Source of the DNA: Dehalococcoidia bacterium UBA2979
GTDB taxonomy: Bacteria; Chloroflexota; Dehalococcoidia; UBA2979
Direction: 5' to 3'
Assembly (NCBI GenBank): GCA_002348225.1
Contig: DEAP01000049.1
Location: 1 to 8,142 of the forward strand
Length of the DNA stretch: 8,142 nt
A program made the translations under genes and the position numbers. The notes under the pieces were generated by a model, which was not told the DNA's origin, did no database searches, and saw only the letters and a program-made list of their open reading frames with translations. Positions 1-6,055 of the stretch are shown in pieces. The stretch's first letter is position 1, and each line of letters begins with the position of its first letter.

Positions 1-343
1 TTCTATATGGTCCTTGCCGACCAAAGTTTGTAATAAATATTTGAGGACAAGCAATACTGTCCTTAAGTGGACCCGATACGTATCGATCAAGTTCTGCTGG
101 TGTGAAATCAGATACTAGTAAATCTGCAGTATTCACTAAACTTTCCAATTGAGATAAATCTTCTTCCTCACTGAAATTAATTTGGAGCCTAGTTTTCCCG
201 CCATTAACGTAGAGATCTCGATGTATTTCTGGAGGACGCCTATCTCTGGACTCGACTCGTATGACTTCGGCTCCCCATCGACGGAATAGCTTGCCTGCAA
301 ATCCAGCAGCTCCCTCTAAGTTACTAATCTCCACAATCCGCAT
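1..343 (-). CDS. CoA-transferase family III (CaiB/BaiF), N-terminal part, cut by window edge
   Basis: Cytoplasmic enzyme of the CaiB/BaiF (formyl-CoA transferase) family, which moves CoA between carboxylic acids. The reading frame is open from ATG 343 to the left edge, giving 114 residues. Visible family signatures are AGFAGKLFRRWGAEVIRVE near residues 13-31 (the 'GA-V-KVE' Rossmann-like start), NGGKTRLQINF near 47-57 (usually NRGKRS-ALDL), DLLVSDFTPAELDR near 74-87 (usually D-V-ENFRPG) and ITNFGRQGPY near 104-113 (usually GFG--GPY). The catalytic aspartate of the family lies further on and is off the window. The start is set by an AGGAG at 351-355, 7 nt from the ATG. The gene is divergent from the biotin carrier and carboxyltransferase, suggesting a shared CoA-ester pathway (inference). 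The substrate cannot be told. Family assignment is firm; whether the gene is intact is unknown. Confidence 0.88.
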   Translation of the reverse strand, partial: MRIVEISNLEGAAGFAGKLFRRWGAEVIRVESRDRRPPEIHRDLYVNGGKTRLQINFSEEEDLSQLESLVNTADLLVSDFTPAELDRYVSGPLKDSIACPQIFITNFGRQGPYR

Positions 344-426
344 GTACGCACTCCTGGGTTATTTGATCCCCGCGACTCTATAGTGAGAAAGAGTAGCATG
401 CACTGCGGTTAGTCCAACAAGATCTA

Positions 427-456
427 GTGACGCTTCGGTGCTCCTTTGGTTATACT
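427..456 (+). promoter_or_regulatory. Candidate sigma70-type promoter for the biotin carrier/carboxyltransferase operon
   Basis: A -10 box TATACT at 451-456 (5 of 6 matches to TATAAT) lies 18 nt after GTGACG at 427-432 (4 of 6 matches to TTGACA). A transcript would start near 463 and carry a leader of about 32 nt before ATG 495. It sits in the 151-nt divergent region 344-494, the only spacer in the window long enough to hold control signals. For the opposite CoA-transferase gene only a weak TATAGA (complement of 377-382) is seen, with no good -35. This is a consensus match only, with no experimental support. Confidence 0.45.
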
Positions 457-494
457 CCGGTCGTATCCAGAATTTATTGACGAAAGGGAAAAAC

Positions 495-710
495 ATGACT
501 GATGTTAAAGCAGAGTGGCCTGGTGTGGTTTCCGAAATAAAAATATCCGTCGGAGACTCAGTGTCTCAGGACGATGAGCTTGTAATTTTAGAGTCCATGA
601 AGATGCTCACTCCTATACTCTCGCCTGCGTCCGGAACCGTCTCCGAACTTCCAATAGAGCAAGGCCAATACGTCGATGAGGGAGCAGTACTAGTGCGACT
701 GGACTCATAA
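495..710 (+). CDS. Small biotin carboxyl carrier protein (biotinyl domain)
   Basis: A 71-residue protein that is almost only a biotinyl domain. It is the mobile carrier that takes carboxybiotin from a biotin carboxylase to a carboxyltransferase in the cytoplasm. The biotinylation motif ESMKM is at residues 33-37, with Lys36 the expected biotin site. The SMKM context indicates biotin rather than lipoate. The mirrored half follows as SPASGTVSELPIEQGQYV at 43-60, ending in the typical GAVLVRL strand. ATG 495 has an AAGGGA at 484-489, 5 nt upstream. A longer reading from GTG 438 would start inside the promoter and adds 19 non-domain residues, so I rejected it. It lacks the long N-terminal Ala/Pro-rich region of AccB and the biotin carboxylase fusion found in many PCC/MCC alpha subunits. 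The carboxyltransferase gene follows after 39 nt and is the likely partner. Confidence 0.92.
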   Translation: MTDVKAEWPGVVSEIKISVGDSVSQDDELVILESMKMLTPILSPASGTVSELPIEQGQYVDEGAVLVRLDS

Positions 711-749
711 ATTCACGCCAAACTAGCTCACATGTAGGAGATTTATCCA

Positions 750-2318
750 ATGGTATGGCAGCCTGAAATTGATGAATTGAGCGAACGTAAATCATTGGCC
801 TATCAACTAGGTGGAGAAGAACGTGTTCAAAAGCATATTGAGAATGGCAAACTTACCGTTCGAGATCGCATCGTTTCCCTTGTAGACAGTGATTCTTTTA
901 GAGAACGAGGTGTACTGGCTGGCAAGGCCACGTATGAAGATGGCAAATTGAGTGAATTCCGTCCGTCTAATTATGTGATGGGTATTGCTAGTATCAACGG
1001 TCGACGAGTCATGGTCGGTGGAGATGACTTCACCGTTCGAGGTGGAGCGGCTGACGGGAATGTGGGTGACAAGAAAACTCATCAGGAACGTATGGCGCTC
1101 GAACTACGAATTCCCATTATTCGTTTGGTGGACGGCACCGGAGGTGGCGGCTCAGTAAAAACAATCGAAGACATAGGACGAACCTATCTTCCCGGCGGAC
1201 CAGGATTCTGGGAGACCGCCGATGAAGCCATGGCTAAAGTTCCAGTTGTAGCCGCCGCAATGGGCTCCGTCGCAGGAATTGGGGCTGCACGAGTAGCGAT
1301 CTCACACTTCTCTGTGATCGTGAAGGGAACGGGACAGGTGTTTACAGCCGGACCGCCCGTAGTCGAACGAGGACTGGGAATGTGGGTAGAGAAGGAAGAG
1401 CTCGGTGGTGCGGAGATACATGCTCGAGGTTCCGGTGTGTGTGACAACGAGGCTGAAACTGAAGAAGATGCCTTCGAGCAGATTAAACAATTCCTCTCGT
1501 ATTTACCGGCAAATAGCTGGGAACTGCCCCCACGTTCAACACCGAATGACGACCCAGAAAGACGAGACGAAGAATTACTTTCGATTATCCCACGGGAACG
1601 AAGACAGCCCTACGACGTGCGTAAACTAGCTTCCCACATCGTGGATCGTGACTCAATCTTCGAGATTGGCAAATATTTTGGGCGGTCTGTTGTCACCTTG
1701 CTTGCGCGACTGGATGGATACCCAGTAGCGGTCCTCGGCAACGATCCGCTAGCAGTTGGTGGTTCCTTAGACACACCAGGCTCAGAAAAAATGCTGAAAT
1801 TTATCGATCTGGCAGATACATTTAACATCCCAATCATTAATCTCGTTGATCAGCCTGGATTTATGATAGGAGTTGAAGCAGAAAAAGCCGGAGTCATCAA
1901 GGCCGGTGTCCGTGCACTACAGGCGATTTACCAATGTGATGTCCCTTGGTCGACTATCGTCGTCCGGCGTGCATACGGAGTTGCTGGAGCTGGGCATCAA
2001 AATCATTCAAATGCTCGATGGAACTATCGAGTTGCTTGGCCCTCCGGCGACTGGGGTTCACTGCCTATCGAAGGTGGGGTTATGGCCGCATATCGACGCG
2101 ATATCGAAGCTTCCGAAAATCCCGAGCAGAGGAGACAGGAAATCGAAGATAAGTTAAACGAGCTGCGTTCGCCTTTTCGAACTGCTGAGGCATTCAATAT
2201 TGAAGACATAATCGATCCCCGAGAAACTCGCCCACTGTTGTCAGAATGGATTAATGACGCATACAAAGTGTTAGCAAGTAGTCAACTAGGTCCCAAAGGA
2301 AGAGGCATGCGAGCATAG
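750..2318 (+). CDS. Acyl-CoA carboxylase carboxyltransferase (beta) subunit
   Basis: A 522-residue protein with the two-lobed crotonase-like carboxyltransferase fold of propionyl-/methylcrotonyl-CoA carboxylase beta subunits (usually about 510-540 residues). It would transfer the carboxyl group from carboxybiotin to an acyl-CoA. N lobe: KLTVRDRIVSLVD near 34-46, GGDDFTVRGGA 90-100, a glycine-rich GTGGGGSVKT at 129-138, and a first oxyanion region GSVAGIGAARVA at 172-183. C lobe: YDVRKLASHIVD 288-299, NDPLAVGGSLD 331-341, VDQPGFMIGVEAEKAG 367-382, RRAYGVAGAG 406-415 and EGGVMAAYRRDI 441-452. Several positions depart from the common PCC-B pattern: GTGGGGSVKT replaces the usual DSGGAR segment, and GHQNHSN follows AYG. 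This points to a distinct subfamily, so the acyl-CoA substrate is open. ATG 750 has AGGAG at 736-740, 9 nt upstream. It is co-transcribed with the biotin carrier. No biotin carboxylase gene is present in the window. Confidence 0.9.
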   Translation: MVWQPEIDELSERKSLAYQLGGEERVQKHIENGKLTVRDRIVSLVDSDSFRERGVLAGKATYEDGKLSEFRPSNYVMGIASINGRRVMVGGDDFTVRGGAADGNVGDKKTHQERMALELRIPIIRLVDGTGGGGSVKTIEDIGRTYLPGGPGFWETADEAMAKVPVVAAAMGSVAGIGAARVAISHFSVIVKGTGQVFTAGPPVVERGLGMWVEKEELGGAEIHARGSGVCDNEAETEEDAFEQIKQFLSYLPANSWELPPRSTPNDDPERRDEELLSIIPRERRQPYDVRKLASHIVDRDSIFEIGKYFGRSVVTLLARLDGYPVAVLGNDPLAVGGSLDTPGSEKMLKFIDLADTFNIPIINLVDQPGFMIGVEAEKAGVIKAGVRALQAIYQCDVPWSTIVVRRAYGVAGAGHQNHSNARWNYRVAWPSGDWGSLPIEGGVMAAYRRDIEASENPEQRRQEIEDKLNELRSPFRTAEAFNIEDIIDPRETRPLLSEWINDAYKVLASSQLGPKGRGMRA

Positions 2319-2330
2319 AATAAATCTAAT

Positions 2331-3299
2331 CTAATATCCTGCCTGCTTGTCATAAATTCCCAGTAACGGCCTTTCTTTCTTCCATCTGCGGATATTCTCA
2401 ACGAAACGATCGATATTTCTGCGTGATCTAAGTTGAGACGCGCCCGCCGTGTGGGGGGTCATCACTACATTGTCGTAGTCCCAAAAAGGATGATCAGGTG
2501 GAACCGGCTCTATACTGTGCACATCAAGTCCCGCTCCCCTGATATGGCCGGAATCAAGTGCTCGACGAAGGGCCTCATCATCAACAATTTCACCACGAGT
2601 GACATTTATAAGAATGGAACCCTGTTTCATTTGAGCAAATACTTCATCATTGAAAAGTTTCTTCGTCTCGTCGGTCAATGGGAGACAAATTGACACAACG
2701 TCAGACTGACAAAGTAGATCATTCAACGCTGTGATTGGCCAAACTTCCCGTACGTCATCTGTCGGGGGAATTTCGTTATTATCAAGAGCCAAGCAGTGCA
2801 TACCGAATGCAGCAGCCCGCTTCGCGATGGCCTGACCCGTGCCACCAAACCCGACAACACCCATCGTCAGTCCTTCAAGTTCAATTTCTTCCCGACGAAG
2901 TTCAGGGCGGTGATTCCAGCCATCAGGTCCCATCTTGTAGGCCTTATGGAGATTTCTCGTGAGTGTCAGCAATAATCCAAAGCCATGATCAGCAAGATGC
3001 CCACCAACCAAACCTTTTTCCCCTGTCAGGACAATCTCACTTTCACGAAACTCTGGATAGGAATATATATCTACCCCGGAAGACGCAGAATGAACCCATT
3101 TCAGACGTGGGGATTTCTCCATAAGTTGCAGAGGTACGTGACCCAGGATCACATCAACGTCTGATGAAAGTTCCATAGCTTCGCCGATGTTTTTTGCCAC
3201 CGTCACTGTTCCATCAGGGCCAGTAGCAGCCTCGATTAGTGATAATTCCTCATCGGAAATCGATGGAAGAGTGAGCGCTAAAACAACCAATACGTTCAA
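2331..3299 (-). CDS. D-2-hydroxyacid dehydrogenase, NAD-binding family
   Basis: A 322-residue cytoplasmic oxidoreductase of the D-isomer 2-hydroxyacid dehydrogenase family (PGDH, glyoxylate/hydroxypyruvate reductase and relatives), which interconverts 2-oxo acids and D-2-hydroxy acids. Visible elements are HSASSGVDIY at 70-79 in the substrate domain, the Rossmann motif GFGGTG at 150-155, Asp173 after the second strand (suggests NAD over NADP), the catalytic Arg235 in NVTRGEIVDDEAL, Glu264 in GLDVHSIEPVP, and the catalytic His283 in MTPHTAG. There is no C-terminal ACT domain, unlike long SerA forms. The start is a TTG at 3297-3299. A GAGGAG lies 5 nt upstream (3305-3310), and an in-frame stop at 3309-3311 leaves no upstream ATG. 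It is the last gene of the minus-strand run, 18 nt after the aminotransferase. The substrate is unknown; it may act on the product of a neighbouring enzyme (inference). Confidence 0.9.
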   Translation of the reverse strand: MNVLVVLALTLPSISDEELSLIEAATGPDGTVTVAKNIGEAMELSSDVDVILGHVPLQLMEKSPRLKWVHSASSGVDIYSYPEFRESEIVLTGEKGLVGGHLADHGFGLLLTLTRNLHKAYKMGPDGWNHRPELRREEIELEGLTMGVVGFGGTGQAIAKRAAAFGMHCLALDNNEIPPTDDVREVWPITALNDLLCQSDVVSICLPLTDETKKLFNDEVFAQMKQGSILINVTRGEIVDDEALRRALDSGHIRGAGLDVHSIEPVPPDHPFWDYDNVVMTPHTAGASQLRSRRNIDRFVENIRRWKKERPLLGIYDKQAGY

Positions 3300-3304
3300 T
3301 TTTT

Positions 3305-3310
3305 CTCCTC
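3305..3310 (-). promoter_or_regulatory. Ribosome binding site fixing a TTG start for the dehydrogenase
   Basis: GAGGAG on the minus strand, 5 nt before TTG 3299. It overlaps an in-frame stop codon at 3309-3311, so no earlier start is possible. It lies in the 18-nt gap after the aminotransferase stop. Confidence 0.7.
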
Positions 3311-3317
3311 ACAATCC

Positions 3318-4652
3318 TTATTTCAGACCATAAGTTGACTCGACCGTATCTAGTACCTGATCCAGAGAGTCAACAATTTCGTCAGCTTCTTCTCTGTTTA
3401 TCACGAGTGGCGGCGCAATCTGTATAGTCGCACCGGCACGGGATAGTAACCCATTGTCACGCATAGCCTGTCCTACAACTTTCCCGATCTCATCTTCCTC
3501 TCTAAATGACTCACCCGTTTCGACGTTGCGCTTCAGATCAATTACTTGCATGAGCCCGATCCCGCGAGTGTCCGCGACAATTCCAGAATGTCGATTCTGC
3601 AATTCAAGCAGCTGTTCAGCAATATAGGCACCAGTCTTTTCAGAATTTTCTACTAATCGCTCATTGGCAATTATGTCAAGATTTCCAAGAGCCACCGCGC
3701 AGGACACTGGGTGAGCGCCCCATGTACTACCACCAATCAAGGCCTTGGAGGTGTCCCCTCTAAATCCATCAGAAATTTTCTCGCTTGCCAGAACGGCCGC
3801 AATCGGAGCATACCCAGACGAAAGCTGTTTTGCTACGGTGATTAAGTCCGGTGTGACGCCGAAATGTTCCATGGCAAACCATTTACCCGTCCGTCCAAAT
3901 CCGTTAATGACTTCATCAGCTATCAGAACGATGTCATGTTCGTCACATAAAGCACGCAATTTTTTCCAGTATTCAGGCGCAGGAACATGTGACCCGTTCG
4001 CGGTCGATATCGGCTCAGCAATAATGGCAGCAACGGTCTCTGGTTTTTCCTGAAGCACCACCTGCTCAATCAGATCAGCATTGAGTTCTCCAGGGGCCTT
4101 AACCGCTCCGGGCATCATCGGCTCGAATGGAGTCTTGTTCATGTACGAGGAATGGGTTATCGAGAGCGCACCATATGTAGTTCCATGATACGAACCAACT
4201 CGGGAAATAACCTTGAATTTTCTTTGGTCACCTCTGTTATATTGCCATTGTTTCGCCATACGAATAGCTGTTTCTACGGCTTCCGACCCAGAATTAACGA
4301 AAAAAGCTCGTTCTAATCCAGGAGGACTGATCTCAGCCAAACGGGTAGCTAAATCGATCGCTGGCTCGGTCGCGTAAGAAAATGGATTCGCGAATGACAT
4401 CCTAGCCATTTGCTCAGCCGCAATCTGAGATAGCTGCTCTCGACCATGCCCCACGGCCACAACCCATAGCCCAGACATCAAGTCGATGTATTTTCTAGCC
4501 TTGGAATCAGTTAGATAAATACCCTCGCCGGACCGAATGACCAGCAGTGCATCATCCTGTTCTAATTCATCCTGTTGAACAGTATGAATCCAAAGGTGCT
4601 TCAGAGAACGGTCTATGTAATCCTTGACATCATCTGAAAATTCTGTGGTCAT
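3318..4652 (-). CDS. Class III PLP-dependent aminotransferase (omega-transaminase type)
   Basis: A 444-residue cytoplasmic fold-type I PLP enzyme of aminotransferase class III, the group that includes omega-amino acid-pyruvate, taurine-pyruvate and beta-alanine transaminases. It moves an often terminal amino group to pyruvate or a 2-oxo acid. Visible elements are GIYLTDSKARKYIDLMSGLW 44-63, the phosphate-binding SGSEA 121-125, SYHGTTYGA 154-162 (Tyr155 stacks on PLP), IADEVINGFGRTG 244-256 with Asp246 contacting the PLP nitrogen, Lys275 in TVAKQLSSGYAP as the Schiff-base lysine, and GGSTWGAHPVSCAVAL 307-322. Length and motif order match intact members. ATG 4652 has AGGAG at 4661-4665, 8 nt upstream. 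It lies 33 nt after the crotonase homologue and 18 nt before the dehydrogenase. Family call is firm. The amine donor cannot be told; GABA, beta-alanine, taurine or polyamine-type donors are all possible. Confidence 0.92.
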   Translation of the reverse strand: MTTEFSDDVKDYIDRSLKHLWIHTVQQDELEQDDALLVIRSGEGIYLTDSKARKYIDLMSGLWVVAVGHGREQLSQIAAEQMARMSFANPFSYATEPAIDLATRLAEISPPGLERAFFVNSGSEAVETAIRMAKQWQYNRGDQRKFKVISRVGSYHGTTYGALSITHSSYMNKTPFEPMMPGAVKAPGELNADLIEQVVLQEKPETVAAIIAEPISTANGSHVPAPEYWKKLRALCDEHDIVLIADEVINGFGRTGKWFAMEHFGVTPDLITVAKQLSSGYAPIAAVLASEKISDGFRGDTSKALIGGSTWGAHPVSCAVALGNLDIIANERLVENSEKTGAYIAEQLLELQNRHSGIVADTRGIGLMQVIDLKRNVETGESFREEDEIGKVVGQAMRDNGLLSRAGATIQIAPPLVINREEADEIVDSLDQVLDTVESTYGLK

Positions 4653-4685
4653 GAGCTTGTCTCCTAAATGTTATTCCCGAAAGGG

Positions 4686-5570
4686 TTATATCCGTTCTTC
4701 CTGTTCCGTCCGACGATTTTGATATGCAGGAGTCGCGCGGCCATCTCCAAATTTAGTGTCTCGCCATTCGAGCGCTGCTTTGAGTCCCTGCCCACTCGCG
4801 ATTTCACCGTAATCAGATACAGCCTTCGCCAGGTGAGCTCTTGCATCCATCTCACTAGCAACTCGCTGCATAGTCCGGGCGCCCATAAGTTCGAGACCAA
4901 GATTCACGGTCCGTTTGGACGCCGACAATAGATCCGAATCAATCATAGCCATTCTATTTGCAAGATATTCGACAGCCTCATCAAGCTGGTCATACGGAAC
5001 TGACTGTAGAACCAAGCCTATTTCGGCTGCATCAGCCCCGGAGATACTATCTCCCGTCAGGAGCAATCGCTTAGCCCACTGAGGCCCAACATGGTATAGC
5101 CACATGTGAGCTGGTGGTACTCCCATTGCTCGAACAGGAGGAAATCCAATCACGGCATCATCAGCTGCGACAATAATATCTGTCAACAGAACTAAGTCGG
5201 TTCCACCGGCAATGCAATAGCCATGCACCTTACCTATGACAGGTTTATGCATGTCGAAAATTGCCATCCTGAGTCGTTGCTGCGCCTCCATCCGCCACGT
5301 GTCGTCGTCAAAAGACTTACCAGTTCTTCCGAAGTCCCCGAATTCTGGCTTTGGCGCGGTCAGATCATACCCAGCACAGAACGCGCGACCGGCTCCGGCC
5401 AGGATCACGCAGTGCACACGGCTGTCATTATCTGCCTCCCACATAGCATCATGAATATCCTGCTGTAATTCTCGCGATAACGCGTTGAGCTTTTCAGGAC
5501 GGTTGAGAGTTACATAGGCCTTACCGTCGTGGACCTCGTACAACAAATTGTCGTAGTTGCTATCAGACAT
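4686..5570 (-). CDS. Enoyl-CoA hydratase/isomerase (crotonase) family protein with altered catalytic positions
   Basis: A 294-residue crotonase-fold protein, slightly longer than the usual ~260, expected to bind an acyl-CoA in the cytoplasm. Family marks are VTLNRPEKLNALS at 20-32, the first oxyanion segment GRAFCAGYDL 61-70, the second oxyanion segment KVHGYCIAGGTDL 114-126, DIIVAADDAVIG 131-142, and GPQWAKRLLLTGDSISGADAAEIGLV 162-187 (read in two parts). The two glutamates that drive hydration in classical enoyl-CoA hydratase (Glu144 and Glu164 in the rat enzyme) align with Asp125 (GGTD) and Pro145 (IGFPP). Ordinary hydratase activity is therefore doubtful; an isomerase, hydrolase, lyase or decarboxylase role is possible. 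The insertion at about 71-95 and the polar C-terminal tail are also non-standard. ATG 5570 has GGAGGG at 5576-5581, 5 nt upstream. The gene starts 71 nt after hisI and precedes the aminotransferase. Confidence 0.88.
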   Translation of the reverse strand: MSDSNYDNLLYEVHDGKAYVTLNRPEKLNALSRELQQDIHDAMWEADNDSRVHCVILAGAGRAFCAGYDLTAPKPEFGDFGRTGKSFDDDTWRMEAQQRLRMAIFDMHKPVIGKVHGYCIAGGTDLVLLTDIIVAADDAVIGFPPVRAMGVPPAHMWLYHVGPQWAKRLLLTGDSISGADAAEIGLVLQSVPYDQLDEAVEYLANRMAMIDSDLLSASKRTVNLGLELMGARTMQRVASEMDARAHLAKAVSDYGEIASGQGLKAALEWRDTKFGDGRATPAYQNRRTEQEERI

Positions 5571-5641
5571 TCTTTCCCTCCATTAAGTTTTAGTGTAGGG
5601 AGTGTAACGGTTCAGCCTGACTTGAGGGGTAGGTAAATCGG

Positions 5642-6013
5642 TCAGTTAGATGACTCGACCACTTGCCGGATATCACCTTCTTCTGTCACAAAACAAGAGT
5701 ATGAACCAGTGTGACAAACCCCTGAACCCTCAAGGGAAACCTCAAGTAATACAACATCGCGATCACAATCTGTAGAAATCGAATGGACGTTGACGTAGTC
5801 CCCTGATGTCGCTCCTTTGTGCCATATTTCCTGGCGTGAACGAGACCAAAACACTGCTTGCCCAATTCTAATCGTCTCGTTCAGTGTTTCCTCGCTCATA
5901 TAACCCAACATTATGACTTTACCGCTTCCCTTTTGTTGGAGGACAGCAGGGATAAGTCCTCGATCGTCATATGTGAGTTCACTTGGGTTAAACGACGATG
6001 CTGATTCTTCCAT
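5642..6013 (-). CDS. hisI: Phosphoribosyl-AMP cyclohydrolase
   Basis: Third step of histidine biosynthesis: opens the adenine ring of phosphoribosyl-AMP to give ProFAR, the HisA substrate. It is a Zn/Mg enzyme, active as a dimer. The 123-residue protein carries the hallmark segments FWSRSRQEIWHKGATSG at 55-71 and STDCDRD at 80-86 (Asp82, Asp84 and Asp86 as the Mg-binding triad, Cys83 a Zn ligand). GVCHTGSYSCF at 98-108 supplies Cys100 and Cys107, the other Zn ligands. There is no HisE (pyrophosphohydrolase) domain, so this is the monofunctional form and HisE must be elsewhere. I chose ATG 6013 because AGGTGA at 6021-6026 sits 7 nt upstream. An in-frame GTG at 6031 would place that Shine-Dalgarno inside the gene. 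It lies 42 nt after hisF. Confidence 0.95.
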   Translation of the reverse strand: MEESASSFNPSELTYDDRGLIPAVLQQKGSGKVIMLGYMSEETLNETIRIGQAVFWSRSRQEIWHKGATSGDYVNVHSISTDCDRDVVLLEVSLEGSGVCHTGSYSCFVTEEGDIRQVVESSN

Positions 6014-6020
6014 ATGCGAC

Positions 6021-6026
6021 TCACCT
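6021..6026 (-). promoter_or_regulatory. Ribosome binding site fixing the hisI start
   Basis: AGGTGA on the minus strand, 7 nt before ATG 6013. It lies inside the extension that would be coding if the upstream GTG at 6031 were used, which argues for the shorter 123-residue HisI. Confidence 0.65.
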
Positions 6027-6055
6027 TTCACAAATGCTCGATCCCTAGTCCACTA

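Noticed and set aside
377..382. TATAGA (minus strand) as a -10 box for the CoA-transferase gene
   Set aside because: Only 4 of 6 consensus matches and no acceptable -35 at 16-18 nt; too weak to list as a promoter.
375..394. Inverted repeat ACTCT...AGAGT with a 10-nt centre, a possible operator or leader hairpin for the CoA-transferase
   Set aside because: Five-base arms are expected by chance in a spacer of this size, and nothing else supports it.
438..494. N-terminal extension of the biotin carrier from a GTG at 438 (19 extra residues)
   Set aside because: The extension covers the candidate -10 box at 451-456, has no Shine-Dalgarno and no domain similarity. ATG 495 has a good RBS and gives a complete biotinyl domain.
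807..2266. Several minus- and alternate-frame open stretches of 60-94 codons inside the carboxyltransferase gene
   Set aside because: They lie fully inside a well-supported gene, have no recognisable domain or clear RBS, and are best explained as shadow frames.
4672..4681. CCCTTTCGGG on the minus strand just after the crotonase-homologue stop, a possible hairpin
   Set aside because: Only a 3-bp stem with no U-tract, so not a terminator; the next gene has its own RBS and follows at once.
5614..5645. CTGAC/GTCAG inverted repeat in the hisI to crotonase gap, considered as a terminator
   Set aside because: A 5-bp stem with a loop of about 19-20 nt and no following T-run; not a credible terminator.
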